NCBI RefSeq assembly: GCF_030252325.1
Contig: NZ_CP126981.1
Location: 1,860,001-1,924,000, forward strand
Source of the DNA: Candidatus Mycobacterium wuenschmannii
Lineage (GTDB): Bacteria > Actinomycetota > Actinomycetes > Mycobacteriales > Mycobacteriaceae
Reading direction: 5' to 3'
DNA length: 64,000 nt
The stretch's first letter is position 1. Each line of letters starts with the position of its first letter. A program made the translations under genes and the position numbers. Of this stretch, positions 53,447 to 62,129 are shown piece by piece. Below the pieces are notes generated by a model, which had not been told where the DNA came from, did no database searches, and saw only the letters and a list, made by a program, of their open reading frames with translations.

Positions 53447-53740
53447 ATGGAACGTCGCACGGCCGTAGCACTGGCCGCCACGCTGCTGGCTTCAGGTCTG
53501 CTGGCCTCAGCACCGCCGGCCGGCGCCGGCTGTCTGTACGGCGGAGGGCTGAGCATCAGCCGCTGCGACGATCCCGTCCAGCCCGACGGCACCTGGCAAA
53601 GGTGTGTCGAGACGCACCGGACGACCACCGACTCCAGCGGCTCCTCCATTTTCGGGCGGGAGCGCACCTGCAGGCTGATGGGCCCCGGCCAGTTCCCCCT
53701 GGGCATCGCCTTCGGCGACCCGCCAACGCACATCGATTAG
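53447..53740 (+). CDS. Small secreted cysteine-containing protein (CDGP-like)
   Basis: A 97-residue protein with a signal peptide cleaved near APPAGAG (residue 27). The mature part has four cysteines and the segment SRCDDPVQPDGTWQRC, typical of small exported mycobacterial proteins annotated as CDGP-domain proteins. No function is known. The disulfide-forming Cys pattern suggests a stable extracellular domain. Confidence 0.75.
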   Translation: MERRTAVALAATLLASGLLASAPPAGAGCLYGGGLSISRCDDPVQPDGTWQRCVETHRTTTDSSGSSIFGRERTCRLMGPGQFPLGIAFGDPPTHID

Positions 53741-53753
53741 CCCCCCGTCAGTC

Positions 53754-54305
53754 ATGACCGAGGACGACGCCCTGTCGGACGCTCAGATCGCGGCGATGTC
53801 GCCGGCGCAGCGCCGTGACCTGATCCATCGGCTGGAGCGTCCGCTCGACGAGGTGTTTCCGCCGACGCTCGCGAGACGTATGCGAAGAAGTCGGTTGACC
53901 CTGATGGTGGGCGGCACCATCGCGTTGATTCCGTGGATGGTCTACCTGGCCTTCACATTGCCCGACAACTACGTGGCCCATAACTGGCCGGCCACCTGGA
54001 TCGGCTTCGACTGCGTGCTGATCGCCTCGATGATCGCGACCGCAACGCTCGGCTGGCTACGCCGCCAACGGGTCATCCTCCCCGCGTTTACCACCGGAGT
54101 GCTGCTGATCTGCGACGCCTGGTTCGACATCATGACCGCCGGGACTGGGCAGGTGTGGGTGTCAGCGACGACCGCGGGCCTGATCAACGTGCCGCTCGCG
54201 GCGATCATGATCGTCGGCGCACTGCGGCTGGTGCGCCTGACGGCGGTGCGCATGTGGTTTCTCGACCCCGCGACTCCGGTATGGCGCCTGCCGCTGCTGC
54301 CCTGA
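53754..54305 (+). CDS. Four-span membrane protein, hypothetical
   Basis: A 183-residue protein. Residues 1-45 are cytoplasmic and charged (SPAQRRDLIHRLERPLDEVF). Four hydrophobic segments follow (near 50-70, 82-102, 110-130 and 138-160). No family recognised beyond similarity in layout to actinobacterial hypothetical membrane proteins. It begins 13 bp after the CDGP-like gene and may be cotranscribed with it. Confidence 0.75.
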   Translation: MTEDDALSDAQIAAMSPAQRRDLIHRLERPLDEVFPPTLARRMRRSRLTLMVGGTIALIPWMVYLAFTLPDNYVAHNWPATWIGFDCVLIASMIATATLGWLRRQRVILPAFTTGVLLICDAWFDIMTAGTGQVWVSATTAGLINVPLAAIMIVGALRLVRLTAVRMWFLDPATPVWRLPLLP

Positions 54306-54341
54306 GCGTCCTCCCGCCACGCCTCACCCCGTCGCGGTAAC

Positions 54342-54374
54342 CTCATTCTCACAGCGCAACGCCATGAGATTGAG
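54342..54374. promoter_or_regulatory. Dyad upstream of the TetR-hotdog gene
   Basis: CTCATTCTCA (54342-54351) and TGAGATTGAG (54365-54374) pair at 9 of 10 positions around a 13-nt centre. It lies just before the ribosome binding site of the TetR-hotdog gene and is a plausible autoregulatory operator. Confidence 0.5.
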
Positions 54375-54384
54375 GGAGGGCGGC

Positions 54385-55431
54385 ATGGCCATCAAGAGCG
54401 AAGCCGACGAGTCCAACGAGCCCACGGCCCGCGATGCCCGCTTCATCAAGACCGCCGTCGAAATACTGCGCGAGACCGGGCGCACCGACTTCACCGTGCA
54501 GGAAGTCGTCGCCCGCTCGAAGACGTCGCTGCGCGCGTTCTACCAGCATTTCAGCAGCAAGGACGAGCTACTGATCGCCCTGCTGGAACGGACCATGGCG
54601 CAGTCCAGTGCGGCCTGGCGGGCCGAGACGACCGGACTGGCGAGCACCGCGGCGATCAAGCTGATCATCGACCGGATCAGCGCCGAGCCCGAGTCGAGCA
54701 CCCAGGACAGCCTCAACCGGGCGATGAACCTGTACAACCAGCACCTGTCCGAAACCCGCCCACGCGACTACGCCCGGGTGCTCTCGCCCCTGCACGATCT
54801 GCTCCGCGACGTCATCCGGCGGGGCATCAGCGAGGGGGTGTTCCGGCCGAACCTCGACGTCGGGCCGGCTGCCGCGATTGTCATGCAGACCATCCTCGGC
54901 GCGCTGCGACTGCATTGGCTGGGTGCCGAGTTGAACGGCGCGCCAATCGATTCCGCACACCTGTACGACTTCTGCGTTCGTGCGCTCGGCGCCGACGAGA
55001 GCGTGCAACCGGAGACCCCGACGCTGGCGGAGTTGTTCAACCAGATCGGGATGCGGCCGGGCAGCCACAACGGCCAGTTCGCGATGACCATCCCGGTCAG
55101 CCCGCAGGTGGTCAACACCTCCGGCGCGCTGCAGGGCGGGCTGATCGCCACGCTGATCGACGTCGCCGGCGGGCAGTTCGGGCTGGACTACCTGCAGGAC
55201 GGCACCACGATGACCACCGCCGACATGAACATCCGCTATCTGCGACCGATCCGCCAGGGCACGGCCTACGCGGTGCCGCGGATGCTGCGGGGCGGCCGGC
55301 GCGCGCTGGTCATGCAGGTCGACGTGCTGACCGACGAAGGCGGCGACGAAGCCTTGCTCGCCTCGGCGACGGTGAACTTCGCCGTGATCAACGGGGCGAC
55401 CCCGAAACTGCCGGACTGGCCTTCGAGCTGA
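54385..55431 (+). CDS. TetR regulator fused to a hotdog thioesterase-like domain
   Basis: A 348-residue fusion. Residues 15-65 form a TetR helix-turn-helix (FTVQEVVARSKTSLRAFYQHF), and residues 66-215 the usual helical domain. Residues about 222-345 are a PaaI-like hotdog domain (VNTSGALQGGLIATLIDVAGG, DMNIRYLRPI). In the thioesterase motif the His of HGG is Gln, so it may bind rather than hydrolyse an acyl-CoA. An acyl-CoA sensor controlling the second module would make sense. The ATG at 54385 was chosen because GAGGGAGGG precedes it; no stop or frame shift separates the domains. Confidence 0.88.
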   Translation: MAIKSEADESNEPTARDARFIKTAVEILRETGRTDFTVQEVVARSKTSLRAFYQHFSSKDELLIALLERTMAQSSAAWRAETTGLASTAAIKLIIDRISAEPESSTQDSLNRAMNLYNQHLSETRPRDYARVLSPLHDLLRDVIRRGISEGVFRPNLDVGPAAAIVMQTILGALRLHWLGAELNGAPIDSAHLYDFCVRALGADESVQPETPTLAELFNQIGMRPGSHNGQFAMTIPVSPQVVNTSGALQGGLIATLIDVAGGQFGLDYLQDGTTMTTADMNIRYLRPIRQGTAYAVPRMLRGGRRALVMQVDVLTDEGGDEALLASATVNFAVINGATPKLPDWPSS

Positions 55432-55435
55432 AGCG

Positions 55436-55476
55436 GTTACCCGCCGCCCACACCGGGTGGTAACGTCATTACCACC
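55436..55476. promoter_or_regulatory. Perfect 21-bp palindrome upstream of the amidohydrolase gene
   Basis: GGTGGTAA (55456-55463), five bases, then TTACCACC (55469-55476) form a perfect palindrome. A further GTTACC half-site lies at 55436-55441, facing GGTAAC at 55459-55464. It sits 30 nt before the amidohydrolase start and 25 nt after the TetR-hotdog stop: a strong operator candidate, perhaps for that regulator. Confidence 0.65.
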
Positions 55477-55506
55477 AAGTGAGAACCAGCCCTTCAGGAG
55501 ATCGCC

Positions 55507-56700
55507 ATGCCGTCTCGCGAACTTTCCTTTCCCGTCTTCGACGCCGACAACCACATGTACGAGTCGGAGGAGGCACTGACCAAGTTCCTTCCGGACAACC
55601 GCAAACGCGTCATCGACTATGTCGAGGTCCGTGGCCGCAAGAAGATCGTGGTCCGCGGCCACATCAGCGAGTACATCCCGAACCCGACCTTCTCGGTGGT
55701 CGCCAAACCTGGCGCCCAAGAGGACTACTTCCGCAACGGCGCGCAGGGCAAGAGCTACCGCGAGATCCTCGGCGAGCCGATGAAGTCGATCCCCGCCTTC
55801 CGGGAACCGGCCGCGCGCCTGGAGGTAATGGACGAACTCGGCATCGACTACGCCCTGATGTTCCCGACCTTGGCCAGCCTGGTCGAGGAGCGGATGAAGG
55901 ACGACCCCGAGATGACCCACGACGTCATCCACGCGCTCAACGAGTGGATGCACGAGCAGTGGTCGTTCAACCACAAGGACCGCATTTTCGCGACGCCGGT
56001 GATCACCCTGCCGATCGTCGAGCGCGCGCTCGAGGAACTCGAATGGTGTCTGGAGCGCGGCGCCCGCACGGTCTTGGTCCGCCCTGCCCCGGTCCCCGGA
56101 TTCAAGGGCAGCCGCTCGTTCGGCCTCGAAGAGTTCGACCCGTTCTGGCAGGCCTGCGTCAAGGCCGGCATCCCGGTGTCGATGCACGCCTCCGACAGCG
56201 GCTACTCGGAGTTCGCGAACGTGTGGGAGCCCGGCGACGAGTTCCTGCCGTTCAAGCCGACCCCGTTCCGCAGCTTCGCGATGGGCCACCGGCCGATCCT
56301 CGACGCCATGGGTGCGTTGGTCTGCCACGGCGCGCTGTCGCGTAACCCCGACCTTCGGATCCTGTCCATCGAGAACGGCGCCGACTGGGTGCCGGATCTG
56401 TTCAAGGGCCTGACCGGTGTCTACAAGAAGATGCCGCAGGCGTTCGCCGAAGACCCGATCGAGGCCTTCAAGCGCTGCGTCTACATCACCCCGTTCTGGG
56501 AGGACCGCTTCACCGAGATCGTCAACATGGTCGGCACCGACCGGGTGCTGTTCGGCTCGGACTGGCCGCATCCCGAGGGCCTGAAGGACCCGATCAGCTT
56601 CGTCGACGAGCTCACCGACTTCAGCGAAGAGGACGTCGCCAAGATCATGGGTGGCAACCTGATGAAGCTGATGAAGGTCTCGGCGCCGGCCAACGCGTAG
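55507..56700 (+). CDS. Amidohydrolase-2 family metal hydrolase (ACMSD-like)
   Basis: A 397-residue TIM-barrel protein. The first metal motif reads FDADNHMYE, where the family has DxDxH. SMHASDSG lies in the middle, and FGSDWPHPEG near residue 345 carries the metal-binding Asp and His. Relatives decarboxylate or hydrolyse carboxylated ring products. Here it could act on a product of the nearby Rieske oxygenase. AGGAG lies 7-11 nt before the ATG. The enoyl-CoA hydratase gene follows after 8 bp. Confidence 0.87.
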   Translation: MPSRELSFPVFDADNHMYESEEALTKFLPDNRKRVIDYVEVRGRKKIVVRGHISEYIPNPTFSVVAKPGAQEDYFRNGAQGKSYREILGEPMKSIPAFREPAARLEVMDELGIDYALMFPTLASLVEERMKDDPEMTHDVIHALNEWMHEQWSFNHKDRIFATPVITLPIVERALEELEWCLERGARTVLVRPAPVPGFKGSRSFGLEEFDPFWQACVKAGIPVSMHASDSGYSEFANVWEPGDEFLPFKPTPFRSFAMGHRPILDAMGALVCHGALSRNPDLRILSIENGADWVPDLFKGLTGVYKKMPQAFAEDPIEAFKRCVYITPFWEDRFTEIVNMVGTDRVLFGSDWPHPEGLKDPISFVDELTDFSEEDVAKIMGGNLMKLMKVSAPANA

Positions 56701-56708
56701 CCCCCACA

Positions 56709-57557
56709 ATGGAGCGGCGCACGCTGGAAGCGGTTGTCTACGAACGTGAACCACCGATCGCGCGGATCATCCTGAACCGGGCCGACAAGGCCAACACCAA
56801 AGACGCGACGCTGGTGCAGGAGGTCGACGCCTGCCTGCACGAAGCCGACCGTGACCGTGAGATCAAGGTCGTGATCCTCAAGGCCAACGGCAACGGCTTC
56901 TGCGGTGGGCACGTCGCCCGCTGGGGTCCGGACGAAAACCCCTATCCCGATTTCGGCGACTCGTTCGAAGACCTCTACAAGGGCACCGCCGACCTGTTCC
57001 TCTGGCCGACGTTGTACCTGTGGGAGTTTCCGAAGCCGACCATCTCGCAGATTCACGGCTATTGCATGGGCGGCGGGATCTACCTCGGCCTGCTGACCGA
57101 CTTCTGTGTGGCGTCCGAGGACGCGTACTTCCAGATGCCGTTGGCGCAGAGCCTCGGTGAACCCGGCGGGCACACCATGATCGAGCCGTGGCTGCTGATG
57201 AACTGGCACCGCACCATGGACTGGCTGCTGCTGGCGCCGACCCTGACGGCGGCCGAGGCGCTGGAGTGGGGCCTGCTCAACAAGGTGGTGCCGCGCGACC
57301 AGCTCGAGGACACCGTCGAGGAGATGGCCCGCAAGCTCGCCCAGGTCCCGTTGACGACGTCGATGGCGGTCAAGAACAGCGTCAAGCGCGCCTACGAGCT
57401 GATGGGCATGCGGGTGCACCTACAGGTCAGCCACATCCTGACGAACATGGTGGGCGCCGCGTCTGACGTTCAGGAGCGTCGGGCCCAGCTCATGCAATCC
57501 GGTTTGAAGCCAAGGGAATTCATCGGCCGCGAGGACGGCGAGCCGCAAGCCGACTAG
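56709..57557 (+). CDS. Enoyl-CoA hydratase/isomerase family protein
   Basis: A 282-residue crotonase-fold enzyme. Oxyanion-hole segments are GNGFCGGHVARWG and HGYCMGGGIYLGL. The catalytic Glu region differs from classical hydratases (LGEPGGHTMIEPW), so hydrolase, lyase or isomerase activity is possible. It is similar in layout to the second crotonase gene at 62130 (WEFPKPTISQ and WEFSKPTIAQ; IEPW in both), suggesting two related steps. Its end overlaps the convergent KstD-like gene by 4 bp. Confidence 0.88.
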   Translation: MERRTLEAVVYEREPPIARIILNRADKANTKDATLVQEVDACLHEADRDREIKVVILKANGNGFCGGHVARWGPDENPYPDFGDSFEDLYKGTADLFLWPTLYLWEFPKPTISQIHGYCMGGGIYLGLLTDFCVASEDAYFQMPLAQSLGEPGGHTMIEPWLLMNWHRTMDWLLLAPTLTAAEALEWGLLNKVVPRDQLEDTVEEMARKLAQVPLTTSMAVKNSVKRAYELMGMRVHLQVSHILTNMVGAASDVQERRAQLMQSGLKPREFIGREDGEPQAD

Positions 57558-59251
57558 CGGCTGCGCTCACCGGGTAGCGCGCGGCCGGCCGCATGCCGCG
57601 CGGCGACATAGCCGAACACCATCGAGCTGGCGATGCTCGCGCCGGCGCCCGGATAGGTGCGGCCCATGACGGTCGCGGTGTTGTTACCGGTCGCATAGAG
57701 GCCATCGATCACCCGGTCCTGCTCGTCGAGCACCTGCGCGTACTCGTTGGTGACGACCCCGCCACACGTCCCGACGTCGGCGGGCAGCACCCTGGTCGCG
57801 TAGAACGGCGCGCGCTCGAGCGGCCCGACCGCCGCGTTGGGCCGAAACCCCGGATCGCCGAGGCAGTCGTTGTACGCCGATTGCCCGCGACCGAAGTCGG
57901 GGTCGAGACCCTTGGCCGCGAACTCGTTGAAGCGCCGAACCGTCTGCGCCAATTCGTCTGCGGGAACGTCGATGTCGCGGGCCAGAGCCTCGATGGTGTC
58001 CGCGCGTCTGACCCCGCCCGATTCGACCAATTCGGCCGGCAATTGCTGGTTACGCTTGAGCGGGTTGACACTGGTGACGTAGCGCCGCACGTACCCTTCG
58101 TCGAAGATCATCCAGCAGGGCACCGCCTTGTTGGCGTACATCGCCTTGCCGACTTCCACGTAGGAGTTCGACTCGTTGCAGAACCGGCGGCCGCTCGAGT
58201 CGACGTAGATGGCCCCGGGCCGTTGCCGCCCCGAACCCAGTGACGCGGCGACGACCCGGTCGGGCAGGAACACCGAAGGCAGCCACCATGCTTCGTCGAG
58301 CAGGTCGACCTTGGCGCCGAGTTCCATCGCGGACTGCAGCACCTCGCCGGTGTCGCCGGCATTGGCGATCGACCACTTGGCGTCGTTGGGCTGATCGCCG
58401 CTGTACTTCTGACGCATCTCGGCGTTGTGCCCGAATCCGCCCGCGGCCAACAGGACTCCCTTGCGTGCCTCGACGTTGACCGATTCTCCGTCGTGGACGA
58501 TTCGTGCACCGACGACCCGACCGTTCTCGACGATCAGGTCGGCGAACGTCGCGTTGATCCACAGCGGCGGCCGGCCGTCGCTGAGGTCGATCAACGACTT
58601 GAGCATCTGCCCGATCAGTGACGCCCCGTTGGTCAGGATCAGCCGTCGGCGCGCCCGCCCGGCTGCGGTGCGCAGGAAGACTTTGGTCGCAACCGCGAAA
58701 GCCTTTGGCGCACGGTTGAAGTACTGCACCGAGCGGAGCTCGTTGGTCAGCACGGTGTAGCCGTAGTTCTTGGCCAGCGACGGCTGCACCTTGTCGTGCC
58801 ACTCCCCCAGCTCGGCGGCGTCGAACGGGATGCCTTCGACGGCGCGGCCGGCGGCGTTGCCGCCCTTGTGGTTCGGGTAGTAGTCACTCCAGCCGGCACA
58901 CCGGATGAGTGCGATGCCGCGACGGATGAGGAAGTTGATCATCTCGTAGCCCGCGGTCAGAAACATCTCCCGGCGTTCGGGCGACGACGGCGCGCCGATG
59001 TCGCCGACGACGTCGGCCAGGTAGGCCAGGCCGTCCTCGTGCGAGTCGGCGATCCCGTCGGCGCGCATCAGCGGGTTGTTGGGCAACCAGACGATGCCAC
59101 CGGACAATCCGGTCGAACCACCCACCAGCGCTTGCTTTTCCACGATCAGCGGCTCCAGGCCGCTGTCCAGCGCGGCCAGGCCGGCGACCATGCCACCCCC
59201 GCCGCTGCCCGCGATCAGGAGGTCGACCGACCGGTCCCAATGCGTCGTCAT
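57554..59251 (-). CDS. FAD dehydrogenase, 3-ketosteroid delta1-dehydrogenase family
   Basis: A 565-residue flavoprotein. The N-terminal FAD motif is AGSGGGGMVAGLAALDSGL, followed by GGSTGLSGGIVWLPNN. The C-terminal ATGNNTATVMGRTYPGAGA includes the Tyr and Gly that in KstD enzymes activate the 3-keto group. The substrate is probably a cyclic ketone or steroid-like ring; KstD-family proteins also act on other ring ketones. The ATG at 59251 overlaps the Rieske gene stop by 4 bp, placing it last in the minus-strand operon. Confidence 0.88.
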   Translation of the reverse strand: MTTHWDRSVDLLIAGSGGGGMVAGLAALDSGLEPLIVEKQALVGGSTGLSGGIVWLPNNPLMRADGIADSHEDGLAYLADVVGDIGAPSSPERREMFLTAGYEMINFLIRRGIALIRCAGWSDYYPNHKGGNAAGRAVEGIPFDAAELGEWHDKVQPSLAKNYGYTVLTNELRSVQYFNRAPKAFAVATKVFLRTAAGRARRRLILTNGASLIGQMLKSLIDLSDGRPPLWINATFADLIVENGRVVGARIVHDGESVNVEARKGVLLAAGGFGHNAEMRQKYSGDQPNDAKWSIANAGDTGEVLQSAMELGAKVDLLDEAWWLPSVFLPDRVVAASLGSGRQRPGAIYVDSSGRRFCNESNSYVEVGKAMYANKAVPCWMIFDEGYVRRYVTSVNPLKRNQQLPAELVESGGVRRADTIEALARDIDVPADELAQTVRRFNEFAAKGLDPDFGRGQSAYNDCLGDPGFRPNAAVGPLERAPFYATRVLPADVGTCGGVVTNEYAQVLDEQDRVIDGLYATGNNTATVMGRTYPGAGASIASSMVFGYVAARHAAGRALPGERSR

Positions 59252-60594
59252 TGCGCCTCCGAGGTGAATCCGAGATCGGCGATCGGAACATCGATCGTGG
59301 TGTTGGTCTTCTGGATCGCGGGCAGCAGCGTCTCGTAGGGCAGACCGGCAAGGAATCCGTCGACGACGCGCTCGAAGTTCGAGATCAGCCCTTCGATCTG
59401 GCTGGACAGCCGCATGAATTCGAAGCCCTTGGAGTGCAGCCCTTTTTGCTGTTTAGGCAGGTTGGAAAAATCCTGGGCGGGGATCGGTGGCCAGCGCGGG
59501 TCGTCCGGCGCCAACGGCTCGGGCGGTGTCGGCTTGCCGGTCGACTGGTCGTCGGGCATGCGGGTCAGCGACCAGATTTCGAACAGCGTCTCCTCCGGGC
59601 CGAGCGGCCGGATCCGGTACGACGAGGCACTGCTGTAGGTGGGCAGGATGAAATGGTGCGGGAAGGCGAAATTGATCGCCTCGGTGATGCCCTGCCGGAT
59701 TAGGCCGTTCAGGTCGGGCATCGAGCTACCCCGGGCGCGATGCCACTGCACCACCGCATCATTGAGCGCGCTGCGCCAAGCGGCCAGCGCCTCCGCGGGA
59801 TCCGACGGCAGCGCGAGAGTCTGCATGCCTTCGGCGATGCGAATGTCGTTCTCGTGGGTCATGCCGCCCATGCCGTCGCCCAGCGTGCGCATGAAGTACA
59901 GGCTGCTGGCGACGACGGGATGCACGGCCTCCGAAGCACTTCCGGTGGACGCCGACGGCAGCAATTGTGGATGCGTCTGCGGAACGTGGTAGCCCTCCAT
60001 GAACGCCGCGGTCGCCAGCTTCCAGTTCACCGGCAGCCGGCAGGACTGCCACCACTCGACACGCAGTGACTCGACTTTCCAGGCGTCGTAGATCGAGGCG
60101 AACGGCTCCATCCAGTCGCGCAGCGGTGGCGCGTCGTCGTCGAGATTGATCCAGACGCAGCCGCCCCAGATTTCGCTCTTGACGGTGATCAGTTGCAGGT
60201 CGTCGGCGGCCATGTTGGCGTCGTCGAACGCCTCGGGCCGTAGCACGAACGTGTTGCGCCCGTCGATCCCCCAACACCAGCCGTGGAACGGGCAGACGAA
60301 CGTACGGCGATTGCCGTTGCCCTCCACCAGCTTCACCCCGCGGTGGCGGCACGCGTTGTGGTAGGCGCGGACGGTGTCGGAGTCGACCCGCACGACGATG
60401 ACGGACTGGTCGAGGATCTCGTATTCGACGAAATCGCCGGTCTTGGGAATCTCCTCGAGCCGGCAGGCCATCTGCCACACCCGCGGCCAGAACAGTTCGG
60501 CCTCGGCCGCGTAGAAGTCGGGATCGTAGTAACGCTGCTTGGGAATCCGGCTCGGGTTCACCACCGCCCACGGCACTGTCGTCCGTTTTGTCAT
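59248..60594 (-). CDS. Rieske aromatic-ring-hydroxylating-type oxygenase
   Basis: A 448-residue oxygenase alpha subunit. Rieske ligands are NACRHRGVKL and CPFHGWCWGIDG. The iron site is MEGYHVPQTHPQ with its two His residues. The long C-terminal part (FPHHFILPTYSSASSYRIRP) is typical of ring-hydroxylating dioxygenase alpha subunits. No reductase or beta subunit lies next to it. It is coupled by ATGA to the KstD-like gene, suggesting hydroxylation and desaturation of the same ring substrate. Confidence 0.88.
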   Translation of the reverse strand: MTKRTTVPWAVVNPSRIPKQRYYDPDFYAAEAELFWPRVWQMACRLEEIPKTGDFVEYEILDQSVIVVRVDSDTVRAYHNACRHRGVKLVEGNGNRRTFVCPFHGWCWGIDGRNTFVLRPEAFDDANMAADDLQLITVKSEIWGGCVWINLDDDAPPLRDWMEPFASIYDAWKVESLRVEWWQSCRLPVNWKLATAAFMEGYHVPQTHPQLLPSASTGSASEAVHPVVASSLYFMRTLGDGMGGMTHENDIRIAEGMQTLALPSDPAEALAAWRSALNDAVVQWHRARGSSMPDLNGLIRQGITEAINFAFPHHFILPTYSSASSYRIRPLGPEETLFEIWSLTRMPDDQSTGKPTPPEPLAPDDPRWPPIPAQDFSNLPKQQKGLHSKGFEFMRLSSQIEGLISNFERVVDGFLAGLPYETLLPAIQKTNTTIDVPIADLGFTSEAQ

Positions 60595-60603
60595 CGTGTC
60601 ACC

Positions 60604-62127
60604 TCACAGGATCCGGGACGCCCGTCCCTGCCAGTACCGTTCGCGGATGCGCCGCTTGTAGAGCTTGCCGTTCGGGTCACGCGGGAGGGTGTCGAATTCG
60701 ATTGTGCGCGGGCATTTGTAGCCCGCGAGGTGGGTTCGGCAATATTCGATGAGCTCGGCCTCGAGGTCCGGTCCGGCGGCGACGCCATCGGCCGGTTCGA
60801 CGACCGCCTTGACCTCTTCGCCGAACTCGTCGTTGGGCACCCCGAACACCGCGGCATCGACCAGTTTGGGATGCATGGTGAGCAGGTTCTCGGCTTCTTG
60901 CGGGTAGATGTTCACCCCACCCGAGACGATCATGAACGTCGACCGGTCGGTGAGATACAGGTAGCCGTCGTCGTCGACATAGCCCATGTCGCCCAGCGAA
61001 CGCCAGCCCCGGTCGTTGGAGACCGACGCCGTTTTGGCCGGGTCCTTGAAGTACTCGAATTTCGGCCCGCCCTCGAAGAACAGCTCGCCGGTCCGCCCGG
61101 CCGCGACCTCGTCGCCGTCGTCGCCGACCACGTGCACCGGTGACATCGGGATGCCCACCGATCCCGGGTGGGCGAGCCACTCGAGCGGGCCGATCGTGGT
61201 GCCGGCGAATCCCTCAGTGCCGCCGTAATATTCGTGAATGATCGGGCCGAACCAGTCCATCATCTGCTGCTTGACGTCGACCGGGCACGGCGCGGCCGCG
61301 TGGATGACACACTGCAGGCTCGACACGTCATAGCGGCGGCGCACCGACTCAGGCAGCTTCAGCATCCGGACGAACATCGTCGGCACGAATTGGGCGTGGG
61401 TCACCCGGTGCGTCTCGATCAGCCGCAGCACGTCCTCGGCGTCGAACTTGCGCACGATAATCGCCGCGGCGCCAACCCGATTGACCGCCATCGTGTAGTT
61501 GACTCCCGCCGCGTGATACATCGGCGCGGGCGACAGATAGACGCTCTCCGCAGTCATGCCGTACTTGTGGATCAGCGCCATCTCCAGCACCGACTGCGCC
61601 CACGAACCGTTGCCGTCGGTCGGCAACGGCCGACGAACGGCCTTGGGTCGTCCCGTCGTTCCCGAGGAGTACAGCATCTCCGAGCCGTCGGCCACCGCCG
61701 GCGGATCGCCCGCCGCCGCGACCGTCTCGGCGTAGGGCAACCAGCCGGGCAGGTCGCCGCCGACCGCGACGTGCAGGTGGTCGGAGCCGCCCAGGTGCGC
61801 GGCGAGGTCAACCATCGACGCGTCGACAAAGACCGCCTTCGCGTCCGAGTCGTCGATGACGTACGCGACCTCGTCGGGCGTGAAGTGGGTATTCACCGCG
61901 GTGTAGTAGAGGCCGGAAAGCTGGCAGCCCCAGGTGATCTCGAAGAATTCTAGCCGATTCGGCAACACCAGTGCCACGCCGTCACCGGGGCGCAACCCCG
62001 CATCATGCAGGGCTGCGGCGACCCGTTGACTTCTGGCGTACAAGTCGCCGAACGAGAGCACATCGCCGTCGGACATGACCAGCGCAGGCGAGGGGCCGGC
62101 GATGATCGCGTGGTCGGCGATGTTCAC
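60604..62127 (-). CDS. Acyl-CoA synthetase (AMP-forming)
   Basis: A 507-residue FadD-type enzyme with MLYSSGTTGRPKAV, YYGGTEGFAG, LGDMGYVDDDGYLYLTDR and a catalytic Lys in LPRDPNGKLYKRR. The GTG at 62127 (VNIADHAII) was chosen, 2 bp after the crotonase stop. The frame is open 134 codons further but that part is antisense-like shadow of the crotonase gene. It probably activates the carboxylate substrate of the second module. Confidence 0.88.
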   Translation of the reverse strand: MNIADHAIIAGPSPALVMSDGDVLSFGDLYARSQRVAAALHDAGLRPGDGVALVLPNRLEFFEITWGCQLSGLYYTAVNTHFTPDEVAYVIDDSDAKAVFVDASMVDLAAHLGGSDHLHVAVGGDLPGWLPYAETVAAAGDPPAVADGSEMLYSSGTTGRPKAVRRPLPTDGNGSWAQSVLEMALIHKYGMTAESVYLSPAPMYHAAGVNYTMAVNRVGAAAIIVRKFDAEDVLRLIETHRVTHAQFVPTMFVRMLKLPESVRRRYDVSSLQCVIHAAAPCPVDVKQQMMDWFGPIIHEYYGGTEGFAGTTIGPLEWLAHPGSVGIPMSPVHVVGDDGDEVAAGRTGELFFEGGPKFEYFKDPAKTASVSNDRGWRSLGDMGYVDDDGYLYLTDRSTFMIVSGGVNIYPQEAENLLTMHPKLVDAAVFGVPNDEFGEEVKAVVEPADGVAAGPDLEAELIEYCRTHLAGYKCPRTIEFDTLPRDPNGKLYKRRIRERYWQGRASRIL

Positions 62128-62129
62128 GA

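Noticed and set aside
54568-56754. 728-codon open frame on the minus strand
   Set aside because: Antisense to the TetR-hotdog and amidohydrolase genes, which have clear motifs and ribosome binding sites; a GC-driven shadow.
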